A stretch of DNA of 64,000 nt from Dyadobacter sandarakinus (GCF_016894445.1 NZ_CP056775.1:2110001-2174000); one strand, 5' to 3'. Shown: positions 44,127 through 54,433, counted from the stretch's first letter. Translations and numbers: made by a program. The notes: generated from the sequence alone by a model not told the origin.

Positions 44127-44745
44127 TTTTGAATGATTGAATGACTGAATGACTGAATGATTCAGTTTTGAGTTAGTGAATGAGTGAGGGAGTGAGTGGA
44201 TTTTTAATTTTGAATGATTGAATGATTGAATGATTCAGTTTTGAGTTAGTGAATGAGCGAGTGAGTGAGTGGTTTTTGATTTTGAATGACTAATTGCGTA
44301 AATTTTGAATAAGTGAATGACTACGTTTAGATGACAGTCTTTCGAATGTTTGATTTCTAAATGAGCGTGTTCTGAATGAATGTGCTTTGAATGTTTGAAT
44401 CCTGAACTTTTAAGTCTTGAACGATTGAATAATACCTCTTTTTATGATTTCTCAAAAGTTCAATGAGCAAATTTGTAAATACATAAAGAAGATTCCATCG
44501 AACCATCCAGATTGAATTACCTACTCAGTCATTCATTTACTTAAAACCAAGTCATTCAGTCATTCAGTCATTCAGTCATTCAGTCATTCAATCATTCAAA
44601 ATTACACACTCACTCACTCCCTCACTCCCTCACTAACTCAAAACTAATTCATTCAATCATTCAGTCATTCAAAACTAGACCCACTCACTAACTCACTAAC
44701 TCCAAACTCAGTCATTCAATCATTCAATCATTCAAAACTCCACCC
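44127..44745. repeat. Gene-free octamer-repeat region forming a large inverted repeat
   Basis: No gene is seen in these 619 bp between convergent genes. The left arm (44127-44279) has two copies of a composite unit: octamers TGAATGAT/TGAATGAC in tandem (four at 44130-44161), a TTTTGAGTTAGTGAATGAG linker, then four-base GTGA/GAGT repeats. The right arm (44551-44740) has the same unit in reverse complement, about two and a half copies, with six octamers RTCATTCA at 44551-44598. The arms are separated by about 270 bp of degenerate TGAATG-like sequence. Both genes are thus followed by TTTTGAATGATTGAATGA as read on their own strand. A transcript across it could fold into a very long hairpin. It may serve as a two-way transcription stop or a chromosome-structure element. 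Confidence 0.85.
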
Positions 44746-46029
44746 CTATCCCCGCGAAAGCGTAAAGGGCCTTTGCGCGTCGATTTTCAGGAAAATGAAG
44801 AGGAGGATGGAGAATGACCAGAGCGATGATCCTCCGTAACTGAAGAATGGCAGCGGGATACCGATTACGGGCATCAGCCCGATGGTCATGCCCACATTGA
44901 CCATGAAGTGAAAGAAAATAATTCCGGCCACACAGTAGCCATATACCCGCGCGAAGCGGCTCCGCTGTCGCTCAGCCAGGATCACCAGCCTGGCAATCAG
45001 TGTGATAAATAGCACAACCACGACGGTAGTACCCAAAAAGCCGTGCTCCTCTCCCACTGTGCAGAAAATGAAGTCCGTACTTTGCTCAGGCACAAAGTCG
45101 AATTTCGTTTGCGTACCCTGCAGGAACCCTTTCCCTGTAAATCCTCCCGACCCGATCGCAATTTTGGACTGGATCACATTCCACCCGTTCCCACGCGGGT
45201 CCGAGTCGGGATCCAGGAGTACCATAATGCGGCCACGCTGGTGTTTCTGCAACACATTATTCATGAAGAAATCAACCCCGAACACAATCCCGATCATCAT
45301 CACTGCCCCGGCAATGGTAGCCCACAAGCCGCCCCGCCTGCGCGTCATTACAGGCATTAGCCAGATCACGAGCCCCGCAATCACCAGGATCGCACCCACG
45401 ATGTACCATTTGACAAAAAGCAGCGTAATGATGAGCAATGCCGCCATAACCATGCCGATGGCCGGAATGAAACCCGGCATACCTTCCCGGTACAGCACAA
45501 TCGCGAAGGAGGCGAATACCAGCATGGAACCGGTTTCATTGGACAGCAAAATGAGGACAGCAGGTAGGGCAATGATCCCGATGATGGGATAGTAATCTTT
45601 GAGCTTTCGGGTCAGGCTGATGGCCGGGTCGCTGAGGTATTTGGATATCGCCAGACTGATTGCCAGCTTGGAAAACTCCGCAGGTTGGAGTGAAAATGTT
45701 CCTATCTTGATCCAGGAACGCGATCCATTGATGTTGGATCCTGCAAATAGCACAACCACGAGCAGGAATATGACAATCGCGTAAATAATGAAGGAAAAAG
45801 TTTCGTAAAACTTGTAGTCGATCACCAAAATGCAAATAATCAGCAGCGCAGCCGTACCGATCCACATCAGCTGCTTGCCGGCGTTGTTCCCCAGGTCAAA
45901 CATGCTGGTGTGCGTCTCGGGATTGTAAACAGCCGCGTAGATGTTGATCCACCCGATCAGCAGACAGCAGATATAGATGAGCAGTACTACCCAGTCAACG
46001 TTCTTGGTAATCGGCTTGTTTTCGGCCAT
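44746..46029 (-). CDS. rodA: Rod-shape glycosyltransferase RodA (SEDS family)
   Basis: A 427-residue SEDS protein with about 10 membrane helices that polymerises peptidoglycan glycan strands for cell elongation. Landmarks are SLQPAEFSKLAISLAI, IGSGGFTGKGFLQGTQ, FVPEQSTDFIFCTVGEEHGFLG (catalytic loop region) and PVIGIPLPFFSYGGSSLW. It lies 12 bp downstream of its partner mrdA. Confidence 0.95.
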   Translation of the reverse strand: MAENKPITKNVDWVVLLIYICCLLIGWINIYAAVYNPETHTSMFDLGNNAGKQLMWIGTAALLIICILVIDYKFYETFSFIIYAIVIFLLVVVLFAGSNINGSRSWIKIGTFSLQPAEFSKLAISLAISKYLSDPAISLTRKLKDYYPIIGIIALPAVLILLSNETGSMLVFASFAIVLYREGMPGFIPAIGMVMAALLIITLLFVKWYIVGAILVIAGLVIWLMPVMTRRRGGLWATIAGAVMMIGIVFGVDFFMNNVLQKHQRGRIMVLLDPDSDPRGNGWNVIQSKIAIGSGGFTGKGFLQGTQTKFDFVPEQSTDFIFCTVGEEHGFLGTTVVVVLFITLIARLVILAERQRSRFARVYGYCVAGIIFFHFMVNVGMTIGLMPVIGIPLPFFSYGGSSLWSFSILLFIFLKIDAQRPFTLSRG

Positions 46030-46041
46030 GATTTGATTGGA

Positions 46042-47943
46042 TTATTGCTTTTTAGGCAGCAGTGGTTTTTTGATCACGTCGGATGACTTCACGGTGGCAG
46101 TGTCTTTGAGCGCCGCCTTTTGCTGGCCCGTCAGGACTACCTTGTTCATGAGGTTGGCTTTCAGCATGCTTTCTTCCAGCCCTTTGTTGGTGATTTTGCC
46201 CGTCAGGTACTTTTCTATCACCAGGGTGGCGATGGGCGCAGCGGCTGAGCCACCCGCTCCTGCATTTTCCACAAAAACAGCAATCGCGATCTTGGGATCT
46301 TCCACCGGGGCAAATGCAATGAAAATAGAAGAATCGTCGCCTTTTTTATTCTGCGAGGTACCCGTTTTACCAGCGATATTGATGCCTTCCACCCGTGAGC
46401 GGCGGGCAGTACCACCCTCCACGGCACCGATCATTCCCTCAATCACAGGTCCGAAATGTTCGGGCCTTACATCCGTTTCGTGCCGTACAAGGTACTCCGG
46501 ATTGGTCCGGTGCTTATCGCCAATGCTGTGGATGATGTGAGGCGTGTAGTAGTAACCTTTGTTTGCAATAATTGCCGCTACATTTGCCATTTTCAGCGGC
46601 GTGATCAGCAGCTCGCCTTCGCCAATGCTGAGGGAGTAAATGTTTGAAAACTTCCAGCGGTACTCTCCATAGAAGCGGTCATAGTATTTTTTATCAGGCA
46701 AATTCCCGCGGTACTCACTGGGCAGGTCAATGCCCAGCCGCTGTCCTATCCCGAACTTGCTGACGCGGTCATGCCACTCGTCGAGGCCGGCCGCGGATGC
46801 CTTGAATGTGTTTTTGATATCATTGTTGTAAATCATCCTGCGGAACACATTGTAAAAATACGGGTTACAGGAGTGCATAACACCCAATGCCACGGTGCCG
46901 GTACCCGGGTGATTGTGGCACCCCACCGGAGCGCCCGCATGCGAAAATCCGGTATTGGGCGTAATGACCCCTTCGTCCAGCCCGATCAGTGCCTGTATCA
47001 GCTTGAAGGTAGAACCCGGCCGGTAACTTGCCATAATAGGCCTGTTGATCAAGGGTTTGTACGGATTTCGTGCGAGTGCCGCATAGTTTTTCGAAAAATA
47101 ACGGCTTGCCAGGATTTTGGGATCGTAGGTCGGGGCGGATACCATTGCAATGATCTGCCCGTCTTTCGGGTCAATGGCTACCACGCTCCCTACCTTGTTG
47201 ACCATCAAACTATCGGCATACTGCTGCACGTCCAGGTCAATGCCCGAATACAGGTTTTCTCCGGCGACGGCCATGGTATCCAGCTCTCCGCCTTTCCAGG
47301 GACCTTTGTACACACCATTTACATTCTGCATGACAAACTTCGTCCCGCGCTTGCCCCTGAGCTCCTGCTCGTAAATCTTTTCAATACCACTCTGCCCGAT
47401 GTAGTCGCTCTGCCGGTAGTAAGGTTCCTCCTGCTTTTCGAGCTGGGTCTTAGTAATCTCACTCACATAGCCCAGCGTATTGGCGAGCGTAGGTGCCGTG
47501 TAGGTGCGCAGGGAGCTTTTTGCAAATTCGAAACCCGAATAATCGACCATAATATCCTGAATGGATGCGAAGTCTTCCTTTGAAAGCTGCCTCAGGAAAA
47601 TGGAAGGTTTGGCCCGGCTGTATGCACTCGCTACGGCCATGAGGCTGTCAAAATCCCGCCGCTCGATCCCGAGTACCCTGCAAAAACGAAGCGTATCGTC
47701 CACCCGGGCCTTGTAGGGCGTCACCAGGAGGTCATACACCGGAGTATTATATACGATGAGCTTTCCTTTCCGATCGTAGATCTGACCGCGGAAAGGTATT
47801 TCAATAACACGCTTGATGGAATTGCTGGAAGAAACGATGGAGTAGCTCTCATCGAGCACCTGAAGGTAGAAAAGTCGCAGCAAGTAAATAATTCCAACAA
47901 TGGCGAAAAAGCCTATAATCACAAAGCGACGATTCTCAAGCAT
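46042..47943 (-). CDS. mrdA: Penicillin-binding protein 2
   Basis: A 633-residue class B transpeptidase that cross-links peptidoglycan together with RodA. One N-terminal membrane helix (VIIGFFAIVGIIYLLRLFY) precedes the dimerisation region, then the transpeptidase domain with SxxK in YRPGSTFKLIQAL, SxN in VMHSCNPYFYN and KTG in NIAGKTGTSQNKKG. Length and order mrdA-rodA are standard. The tail beyond the KTG box is slightly long and Lys-rich. Confidence 0.95.
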   Translation of the reverse strand: MLENRRFVIIGFFAIVGIIYLLRLFYLQVLDESYSIVSSSNSIKRVIEIPFRGQIYDRKGKLIVYNTPVYDLLVTPYKARVDDTLRFCRVLGIERRDFDSLMAVASAYSRAKPSIFLRQLSKEDFASIQDIMVDYSGFEFAKSSLRTYTAPTLANTLGYVSEITKTQLEKQEEPYYRQSDYIGQSGIEKIYEQELRGKRGTKFVMQNVNGVYKGPWKGGELDTMAVAGENLYSGIDLDVQQYADSLMVNKVGSVVAIDPKDGQIIAMVSAPTYDPKILASRYFSKNYAALARNPYKPLINRPIMASYRPGSTFKLIQALIGLDEGVITPNTGFSHAGAPVGCHNHPGTGTVALGVMHSCNPYFYNVFRRMIYNNDIKNTFKASAAGLDEWHDRVSKFGIGQRLGIDLPSEYRGNLPDKKYYDRFYGEYRWKFSNIYSLSIGEGELLITPLKMANVAAIIANKGYYYTPHIIHSIGDKHRTNPEYLVRHETDVRPEHFGPVIEGMIGAVEGGTARRSRVEGINIAGKTGTSQNKKGDDSSIFIAFAPVEDPKIAIAVFVENAGAGGSAAAPIATLVIEKYLTGKITNKGLEESMLKANLMNKVVLTGQQKAALKDTATVKSSDVIKKPLLPKKQ

Positions 47944-48014
47944 TCTGCACTAACAGATTCTGTTTTCCAAATATCCTACGAAGTTCGCCAGTTCCAAAGA
48001 CTTATCAAAGCCCT

Positions 48015-49571
48015 TTATTCGCCTTTGGCAGGTACAAGGATCACGTTTTCCTTTTCAATGATCACAGCACCTTCGGGCAGGCCTTTTGGCTTCCTGACAA
48101 ACTTGCGGGGCGTGTAAATGACCGGGCAAAGGGTATCGTTCCGCCTCTTGGAATACCAGGCTGCGAGCTCGGCAGCGCGCTCGATTACCAGGGCAGGCAT
48201 GTTCTTTCCTGGCTGATTTTTAACCACCACATGAGAGCCGGTAACATCCTTTGCATGGAGCCAGAGATCGTCTTTGTGGGCATACTGGCGTGTGAGCAGG
48301 TCATTGTTTTTCGCATTCCGCCCGATCAGGATCGTGTAGCCCATGAAGTCCACCTTTTTAAACAGCTCCTGGGTCGTTTCGGGCACTTTGGCCTGGTTGA
48401 GCTGGTTGGTTTTGATATAGGTACGAAGCTCACGCAGCGAAACAATAGTCTCAATATGTGCCAAATGATCTTCGAGTGCCGCTTTTTCCAATTCCCGCGC
48501 AGACAGGCTATCGTTCAGTCTGCTAATTTCGATTTTTTCGTTCTTGGCTTTGCGGTAGTATGCTTCCGCGTTCTTTTGGGGCGAAAGGTCTTTTTTGAGC
48601 TTGATCCTGATGGGCTGATCGCGGTAGAAATCGAAGACCTCCACCTCCGTTACCCGGGCCGGAATCGCATGCATATGCGCCATGATCAGGTTGCCGATCT
48701 CATCGTTCTTCACTGCAGATTCCAGACTTACGAGCTTCTCAAATGTATTTTCAAGATAGTTGGCAGTCTGCTGAATGCGCTTTTTCAACAACCGGACGAT
48801 TTCGGCTTTTTCTTTTTCAATGCCGGTCAGCCTGATGTGGGCCAGGTAAAAAGCATTGAGTGCTGCCACCGGATCCTCAAAAACGGAGATCACCTCACCG
48901 GTTTCAAACAAGGTCAGTGCTGGCAACCCTGCTACCCTGGTTACATAATAGGGAGGATTTTCGATTTCGCTGATAAATCTTTGCACGACCTGCCAGCGCA
49001 TATGAGGGCCTGATGTTGCCAGTAATGCATCCAGGTGTGCATTGGCCAGCTTGCCCAGCGTGGGATACAACTTCCGGTAATCATAGCCGGCACTTTCAAA
49101 TGCTTCCTCAGACTGGTCGATTTTCCGGTTGAGACTGGTGGCACTGAGCTCCCAGTCGAGCGCGAGACGGTTGCTGAAAAGCTGTGTTACTTTTCCTTCC
49201 GTATCCAGCGCGAGCAGGTTGGATCGGTTTCCAAAAAGCTTAAAGACCAATGCAGTATGATCCTCAAAATCTACATGGATGGCACGCTCATTTTCAAAAA
49301 TATTGATATTGGTAACAGCTTTACCTTGAAATTCATTGAACAGATTGACGCTGTTCTTCCGGGCACGCTCGAATTTTTCAGGAAAACTGAGGCACGAAAA
49401 GTCGGCATGCAGTACCGCCTTGATCAGGGATTGGCTGCCGTCTTCCAAACTTTGAAAAACAAGTACAATCTCATCCTTCTCCTGACTAAATGCTTCTTCC
49501 AGCACCTTCCCGGCCAGCATTTCATGCATGCGAGGAGCAAGCTGCTTTAAAAAATGATAATTCTGATGCAC
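48015..49571 (-). CDS. NFACT family RNA-binding protein (RqcH-like)
   Basis: A 518-residue protein of the NFACT (FbpA/Tae2/RqcH) family. The N-terminus HQNYHFLKQLAPRMHEML matches Bacteroidota members, and its start codon is a GTG at 49571; no ATG fits upstream. The N and C parts (1-230), a long coiled coil (about 250-400) and the C-terminal NFACT-R (DUF814) domain with DDLWLHAKDVTGSHVVVKN are all present. RqcH binds stalled 50S-peptidyl-tRNA and adds alanine tails in ribosome rescue; whether this member does so is inference from family. Confidence 0.9.
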   Translation of the reverse strand: MHQNYHFLKQLAPRMHEMLAGKVLEEAFSQEKDEIVLVFQSLEDGSQSLIKAVLHADFSCLSFPEKFERARKNSVNLFNEFQGKAVTNINIFENERAIHVDFEDHTALVFKLFGNRSNLLALDTEGKVTQLFSNRLALDWELSATSLNRKIDQSEEAFESAGYDYRKLYPTLGKLANAHLDALLATSGPHMRWQVVQRFISEIENPPYYVTRVAGLPALTLFETGEVISVFEDPVAALNAFYLAHIRLTGIEKEKAEIVRLLKKRIQQTANYLENTFEKLVSLESAVKNDEIGNLIMAHMHAIPARVTEVEVFDFYRDQPIRIKLKKDLSPQKNAEAYYRKAKNEKIEISRLNDSLSARELEKAALEDHLAHIETIVSLRELRTYIKTNQLNQAKVPETTQELFKKVDFMGYTILIGRNAKNNDLLTRQYAHKDDLWLHAKDVTGSHVVVKNQPGKNMPALVIERAAELAAWYSKRRNDTLCPVIYTPRKFVRKPKGLPEGAVIIEKENVILVPAKGE

Positions 49572-49679
49572 TGGATTTCCTGGGTAATTTGGTCAAAAGT
49601 AGAGAGAATAGCTTGAAAAAAAGAGAAGCTTTCCCGACCACAGGAAAGCTTCTTCAGTAATACTACTACACTTGAAATC

Positions 49680-51254
49680 TTAATGCGCTGCCGATGTGTC
49701 CACTTTTCCTTTTCCGCTCCGGGTCCAGAGTACAAAAGGTACACAGATCAGGAACATGACACCCAGGTACAGAAACACATCCATATAAGACATGACCAGC
49801 GCCTGCTTCGAAACTGAAAAATCGAGCATTTTGTAGCCGCTTTGCAATGCCACATCCGGCGACATTCCTTTTGACATAAATGTGCGCTGCAACCCTTCCA
49901 CACGCTGCTGAACAATCGGATTGTTTACATCCAGACTGCTGACAAGGTCGTTGCGGTGCAGCATGTTGCGCCGGGCAATGAAGGTGGTGATCACCGCCAC
50001 GCCAAACGATCCGCCCAGCTGCCGCATCATCCCTGTAAATGCAGCACCTTCGCCAATTTCCCGCCCTTTCAGAGTAGACAGGGCAAGCGTGGTAATCGGC
50101 ACAAACAACAAACCAAGGCCAATCCCGCGCACAATCAGCATGTTAAAAAATGCATCCTTGCCAGTATCCGGCGTAAGAATAAGGTAACCCCAATAACTAT
50201 ACACGAAGAAGAGTACCATCCCAATGGATACGAGGTACTGCTGCTTAACACCGCGCTGCAGAAGCTGACCCACAATCGGCATCATCATGGCGGTTACAAT
50301 TGCGGCAGGTACCATCAGCATACCCGACTGGGTGGCTGTCCAGCCAAGCGTGGCCTGGGTGTACAGCGGGATGATAAACGTAGATCCATACAGCCCGAAT
50401 CCCAGAATGAAGGATAAAATGGTTCCCACTCGCAAGTTCCCGTTGGAAAGTACCCGCAGGTTTACAATCGGGCTTTTGTAGGTAAGCTCGCGCCAGATGA
50501 AGAAAAAGAAGCCGAGTACGGTCAGGACCGAGCAGATCACGATGATCTCATCATTAAACCAGTCTTCCTCCTGCCCTTTTTCCAAAACATATTGCAGTGA
50601 TCCTACAGCAACCGCCAGGAAAATAATTCCCCACCAGTCAATTTCGTTCGCCGCTTTTTTCTCAGCATATTTTGGACTTCTTACAAACTCGATCGTCAGC
50701 AGGGCTGCAATGATACCCAGCGGAATGTTGATGTAAAAAATGTAAGGCCAGCTGTAATTATCCACGATGTAACCACCCAGCGGCGGTCCCAGCGTAGGAC
50801 CTACAATCACGCCCAATCCATAAATTGCCTGTGCGATCCCGCGTTTTTCGGGCGGGTAACTTTCAGTAATTAGCGTTTGTGCGGTTACGAGCAGCGCGCC
50901 GCCGCCGCAACCCTGCAGGAACCGGAAAAATACCAGTTCCCAGATGTTGTCTGAATTTCCGCAAAGGAAAGACGAAACTGTAAAGATGATGATCGACGCA
51001 GCGAAGTAGTTGCGGCGCCCGAACTGCTGGGACAGCCAGCTTGTCATTGGTACAATAATCACATTTCCAATGGCATAGGCCGTGATCACCCAGCTTACTT
51101 CCGACAGCGTGCCCCCCAGGTTCCCCCGCATATCGTTGAGGGCGACGTTCACGATCGTCGTGTCGACAATTTCCAGCAGGGCGCAGAGCACCGCGGTGAT
51201 CGTGATGATGACCCGCCGGAAACCGTATTCGACCAGTGATTCTTGTGCTACCAT
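49680..51254 (-). CDS. EmrB-type MFS multidrug transporter (DHA2)
   Basis: A 524-residue, 14-helix major facilitator of the DHA2 class, proton-driven. It has DTTIVNVALNDMRGNLG in helix 1, motif LSQQFGRRNYFAASI, and the motif C-like GLGVIVGPTLGPPLGGYIV. It works with the EmrA-like adaptor (26 bp upstream in the operon) and the TolC-like channel to export drugs across both membranes. It is the last gene of the TetR-controlled operon. Confidence 0.93.
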   Translation of the reverse strand: MVAQESLVEYGFRRVIITITAVLCALLEIVDTTIVNVALNDMRGNLGGTLSEVSWVITAYAIGNVIIVPMTSWLSQQFGRRNYFAASIIIFTVSSFLCGNSDNIWELVFFRFLQGCGGGALLVTAQTLITESYPPEKRGIAQAIYGLGVIVGPTLGPPLGGYIVDNYSWPYIFYINIPLGIIAALLTIEFVRSPKYAEKKAANEIDWWGIIFLAVAVGSLQYVLEKGQEEDWFNDEIIVICSVLTVLGFFFFIWRELTYKSPIVNLRVLSNGNLRVGTILSFILGFGLYGSTFIIPLYTQATLGWTATQSGMLMVPAAIVTAMMMPIVGQLLQRGVKQQYLVSIGMVLFFVYSYWGYLILTPDTGKDAFFNMLIVRGIGLGLLFVPITTLALSTLKGREIGEGAAFTGMMRQLGGSFGVAVITTFIARRNMLHRNDLVSSLDVNNPIVQQRVEGLQRTFMSKGMSPDVALQSGYKMLDFSVSKQALVMSYMDVFLYLGVMFLICVPFVLWTRSGKGKVDTSAAH

Positions 51255-51280
51255 TATGATAGGGTTGAAATCCTAAAAAC

Positions 51281-52390
51281 TTAGTTTAATTCAACGTCCA
51301 CGAACACGTTCATGCCCGGACGAAGCTGCGCAAGGCGCTGGTCGTTTGCCTGCGTAAATTCAATGCGTACCGGCAGGCGTTGTACCACCTTCACAAAGTT
51401 ACCGCTGGCGTTATCAGGAGGCAGCAGGGCAAACCGTGCACCGGTGGCAGGAGAGAAAGACGCCACTCTGGCTTCAAACTCGTGGTCAGGAAATGCGTCC
51501 ACATGTACTTTCACTACCTGGCCCAGCTTCATTTTTGTTAATTGGGTCTCCTTGAAGTTGGCTACTACCCAGGGGGCATCGTTGGTGATGATGCTGAACA
51601 GCGACTGGCCGGCCTGCAGGTACTGACCCACCTGTGCATTCACTTTGGAAACATGACCGTTTGCAGGTGATGTAATTACGGTGTAGGAAAGGTTCAGTTT
51701 TGCATTATCGATATCTGCCTGGCGTGCTTTGATGTTGGCATTGGCCACACTCGACTGCTCCGAAGTAGCACGGGTTTGCTTGCCGGCAGCCTTGTACTGA
51801 CGCTCGGCAGCATCTTTTTGTGCCTGCAGTACAGCCAGTTGGCGTTCTGCAGTCTGCTTGGCGGCCGAAGCCTGTTCAAACTCCTGCTGTGTGATGGAAT
51901 GGTCCTTGATCAGGTTTTCATACCGTGCAAAGTCCTGGCTGGTCCTCCACACATTCACTTTCGCCTGCTCAATCTGCGCATTCACGATGGCCACATTGGC
52001 CTCGTAGGTAATGCCGCTTGCCTGGGATGCTGTTGTGGTCGCATTGGCAAACTGCAGACTACCCTGTGAGCCGGCCAGTGCTGCTTTGGCTTGTTCAAGG
52101 CGGATCAGCTGATCGCGATTGTCAAGTACAATAAGCGTATCGCCTTTCTTCACGGGCTGGTTATCTTTCACCCTGATTTCGGTCACATAGCCCGAAATAC
52201 GTGGAATAACAGGACTGATGTTCGCATCTACCTGGGCGTCGTCCGTTTCTTCGTGGTGCTGGCCGTGGTTGTATTTGTTAAATCCCCATGTTCCGCCTAC
52301 GAGTATGAGCAGTCCGAGGATAATGATAAAACGGCGGTTGGTTTTTTTAGGTGCTGCCTCCTCGGTGGCTGGTGCTTGTCTGGTCTCCAT
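51281..52390 (-). CDS. EmrA/HlyD-type periplasmic adaptor
   Basis: A 369-residue membrane fusion protein. A Pro/Lys N-terminus, one membrane helix at about 20-38 (RFIIILGLLILVGGTWGF), a barrel-sandwich (lipoyl) start ISGYVTEIRVKDNQPVKKGD, a helical hairpin (about 100-210) and the second half VITSPANGHVSKVNAQVGQYL are in order. It links the EmrB pump to the TolC channel. It starts 34 bp after the TolC-like gene. Confidence 0.93.
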   Translation of the reverse strand: METRQAPATEEAAPKKTNRRFIIILGLLILVGGTWGFNKYNHGQHHEETDDAQVDANISPVIPRISGYVTEIRVKDNQPVKKGDTLIVLDNRDQLIRLEQAKAALAGSQGSLQFANATTTASQASGITYEANVAIVNAQIEQAKVNVWRTSQDFARYENLIKDHSITQQEFEQASAAKQTAERQLAVLQAQKDAAERQYKAAGKQTRATSEQSSVANANIKARQADIDNAKLNLSYTVITSPANGHVSKVNAQVGQYLQAGQSLFSIITNDAPWVVANFKETQLTKMKLGQVVKVHVDAFPDHEFEARVASFSPATGARFALLPPDNASGNFVKVVQRLPVRIEFTQANDQRLAQLRPGMNVFVDVELN

Positions 52391-52423
52391 ATCTTAAAGA
52401 GTCGAAATAATTTAGCTGGTTAA

Positions 52424-53764
52424 TTACTGGTTGATGATGCCTGCGGTTTGTTCCAGTCTTTTGTATGCTACCACAGCGTCCGCGCGGGCAGCCTCGAAAT
52501 TGATCCTGGATTGTACCTGTGCTACGTCGGCGTCGAGCAGGTCCGTGGTGGTTACAAGACTGTTATCATATTTATTCTTGGTGATACGATAATTCTCATT
52601 GGCCTGCTCCACTGCCTTGGCATACACCTCTATTTTTCTTTTGCTTAACACATAATTGTAATAGGCGGTGTTCACTTCGAGGTGGATCCGGTCGAGCAGG
52701 ATTTGTTCGTTCGTTCTGAGCTGGTATGCCTGCGTTTTGGCCCGCTCGATCTTTGCTCCCGATTTCCAGAAGGCGCCGATGTCGTATCGCAGTCCAATGC
52801 CGGCGTTCATTGCATTGGGAATGACAGCCACTCCCGGAATATTCAGTGCGACATAGCCGGCCGTCAGTGCAAAACTGGGATAAAGGTCGGCTTTGGCTAC
52901 ATGTATATTAGCATCGGCAGCTTTCTGGCGCAGACCATTTGCTGCCACATCCTGGCGGTGTGCGAGTGCCGTTTGCTCCCATTCATTTGCATTGCCTGCT
53001 TCTTTAAGCGCCATAAAACTGGCAGAGTCCGCCTGCAACACAGTGGTTTCGGGCAAACCGAGCAGCAGGTTCATGTTGATGGTGGTTACTTTCAGCTGGT
53101 TTTCCGCGTCGAGCAGTGCCAGTTCCACATTGGATTCCTGAAGTTTGGCCTTCATCAGGTCATTGCGCGCCAGCATACCATTCTTTTCACGGTTGGTAAA
53201 ATCCTCCACCCGCTGCTTCTCACGCGCAAGGTTTTCTGTAACCAGGTCTACTGCCGTTTTGGCTTTGTACAGGTTGCTGTATGCCATGACCGTATTCTGA
53301 ATAACTGCCTGCCGGTCGGTTTCAATGTCCAGCTTGGCGGCCTGTTCCAGGTACTTGGCCGATTCGAGGCCATATTTAAACCTGAACCCGGAAAAAAGCG
53401 GAAGTGATGCACTCGCCATGCCGTACATGGCCTGGTGTACTTTCAGGTCGGTGGCGCTCGTACCCGAGCTGTCATTACCGCTTTGCGGCATTTTCAGACT
53501 GATATTGGGTGTGTTCAGCCGCAGGTACGAACCCGATACGCTCAGGCTGGGCAGCTGATTTTCCCGGATCTCACGGATATTCTGGCCTGCCAGGTCAATG
53601 TTGCTCTGGCTGATTTTAAGTTGTTTGCTGTTGCTGAGGCTCAGACTGACCGCCTCTTCAAGCGATAATGTCCGGTTTTCCTGTGCATGGGAGGCTTGTC
53701 CCAGCGCAACGAGCAGGCCCGCGGCGACAAGGGTACGAAACCTAATTTTCAACGTGGTGTTCAT
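52424..53764 (-). CDS. TolC-family outer-membrane efflux protein
   Basis: A 446-residue outer-membrane channel. The signal peptide ends near residue 27 (ALGQASHAQ), followed by LSLEEAVSLSLSNSKQLKISQSNID and a second repeat LALLDAENQLKVTTINMNLLLG and GLRYDIGAFWKSGAKIERAK, giving the internal duplication of TolC. It overlaps the end of the TetR gene by 23 bp and is the first structural gene of the pump. Confidence 0.92.
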   Translation of the reverse strand: MNTTLKIRFRTLVAAGLLVALGQASHAQENRTLSLEEAVSLSLSNSKQLKISQSNIDLAGQNIREIRENQLPSLSVSGSYLRLNTPNISLKMPQSGNDSSGTSATDLKVHQAMYGMASASLPLFSGFRFKYGLESAKYLEQAAKLDIETDRQAVIQNTVMAYSNLYKAKTAVDLVTENLAREKQRVEDFTNREKNGMLARNDLMKAKLQESNVELALLDAENQLKVTTINMNLLLGLPETTVLQADSASFMALKEAGNANEWEQTALAHRQDVAANGLRQKAADANIHVAKADLYPSFALTAGYVALNIPGVAVIPNAMNAGIGLRYDIGAFWKSGAKIERAKTQAYQLRTNEQILLDRIHLEVNTAYYNYVLSKRKIEVYAKAVEQANENYRITKNKYDNSLVTTTDLLDADVAQVQSRINFEAARADAVVAYKRLEQTAGIINQ

Positions 53765-54386
53765 TAGTTACTGTCGATTTGAATAGATTTTTAAGGTGCT
53801 GGCTCAACTTGCGTTTCAGGTGTGCCCTGAATTCCAGATGGTCCATATGTTCAAGGTTGTGTATGATTCTGTAAAAATCCTGCGTAGCGATCGCCTGGTT
53901 GACAGTACCATATAAGGTGGTCATCATCAGGCTCAGGTCAAGGCCGCTGCGGAACACACCTGCATGCTGCCCCTCTTCCACCAGCTTTTTCATCAGTTCC
54001 ATATTCCGGAGCTTAAAGCCCATTACTTTCTCCGATATGACCTCCGAGCGCTCCGAAGTAAGCTGTACCCGCATCATTATCTTGTGAAAGCATTCCTTTT
54101 CAACCAACCGCTCCACCACGGCATCTATCATGATATTGATCTTCTGCAATGGTGCCAGCTCCTCATTCATCACGAGACTTTCCAGCTGCGATCGGGATTC
54201 GTCGGTCCGGCTTTCAAAAAGCGCATCGATCAGCTTTTCCTTTGATCCGAAATAATAAGAGATCATCGACACATTCACATCTGCCTCGTGTGCGATATCC
54301 CTTACCGAAGTACCTGCAAAACCCCTCTCGGCGAAGAGTTTTTCGGCTACTTCCAGGATCTGACTTTTTTTCGGGTTGTTATCCAT
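53742..54386 (-). CDS. TetR-family repressor of the efflux operon
   Basis: A 214-residue regulator from the ATG at 54386; the four-codon extension to 54398 would start with TTG. The N-terminal helix-turn-helix is ILEVAEKLFAERGFAGTSVRDIAHEADVNVSMISYYFGSKE, seen as AERGFAGTSVRDIAHEADV plus MISYYFGSKEKLI. The C-terminal ligand domain is not specific. It is first in the operon and almost surely represses its own promoter through the palindromes at 54457-54499. Confidence 0.93.
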   Translation of the reverse strand: MDNNPKKSQILEVAEKLFAERGFAGTSVRDIAHEADVNVSMISYYFGSKEKLIDALFESRTDESRSQLESLVMNEELAPLQKINIMIDAVVERLVEKECFHKIMMRVQLTSERSEVISEKVMGFKLRNMELMKKLVEEGQHAGVFRSGLDLSLMMTTLYGTVNQAIATQDFYRIIHNLEHMDHLEFRAHLKRKLSQHLKNLFKSTVTNEHHVEN

Positions 54387-54433
54387 ATTGCGCCGCAAGC
54401 TGCTTTAAACAAGGTTTTTCGCTTACGCTGTCA

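Noticed and set aside
44127..44745. CRISPR array
   Set aside because: The repeats are 8 and 4 bp, in tandem and inverted, without unique spacers of constant length, and no cas genes are near.
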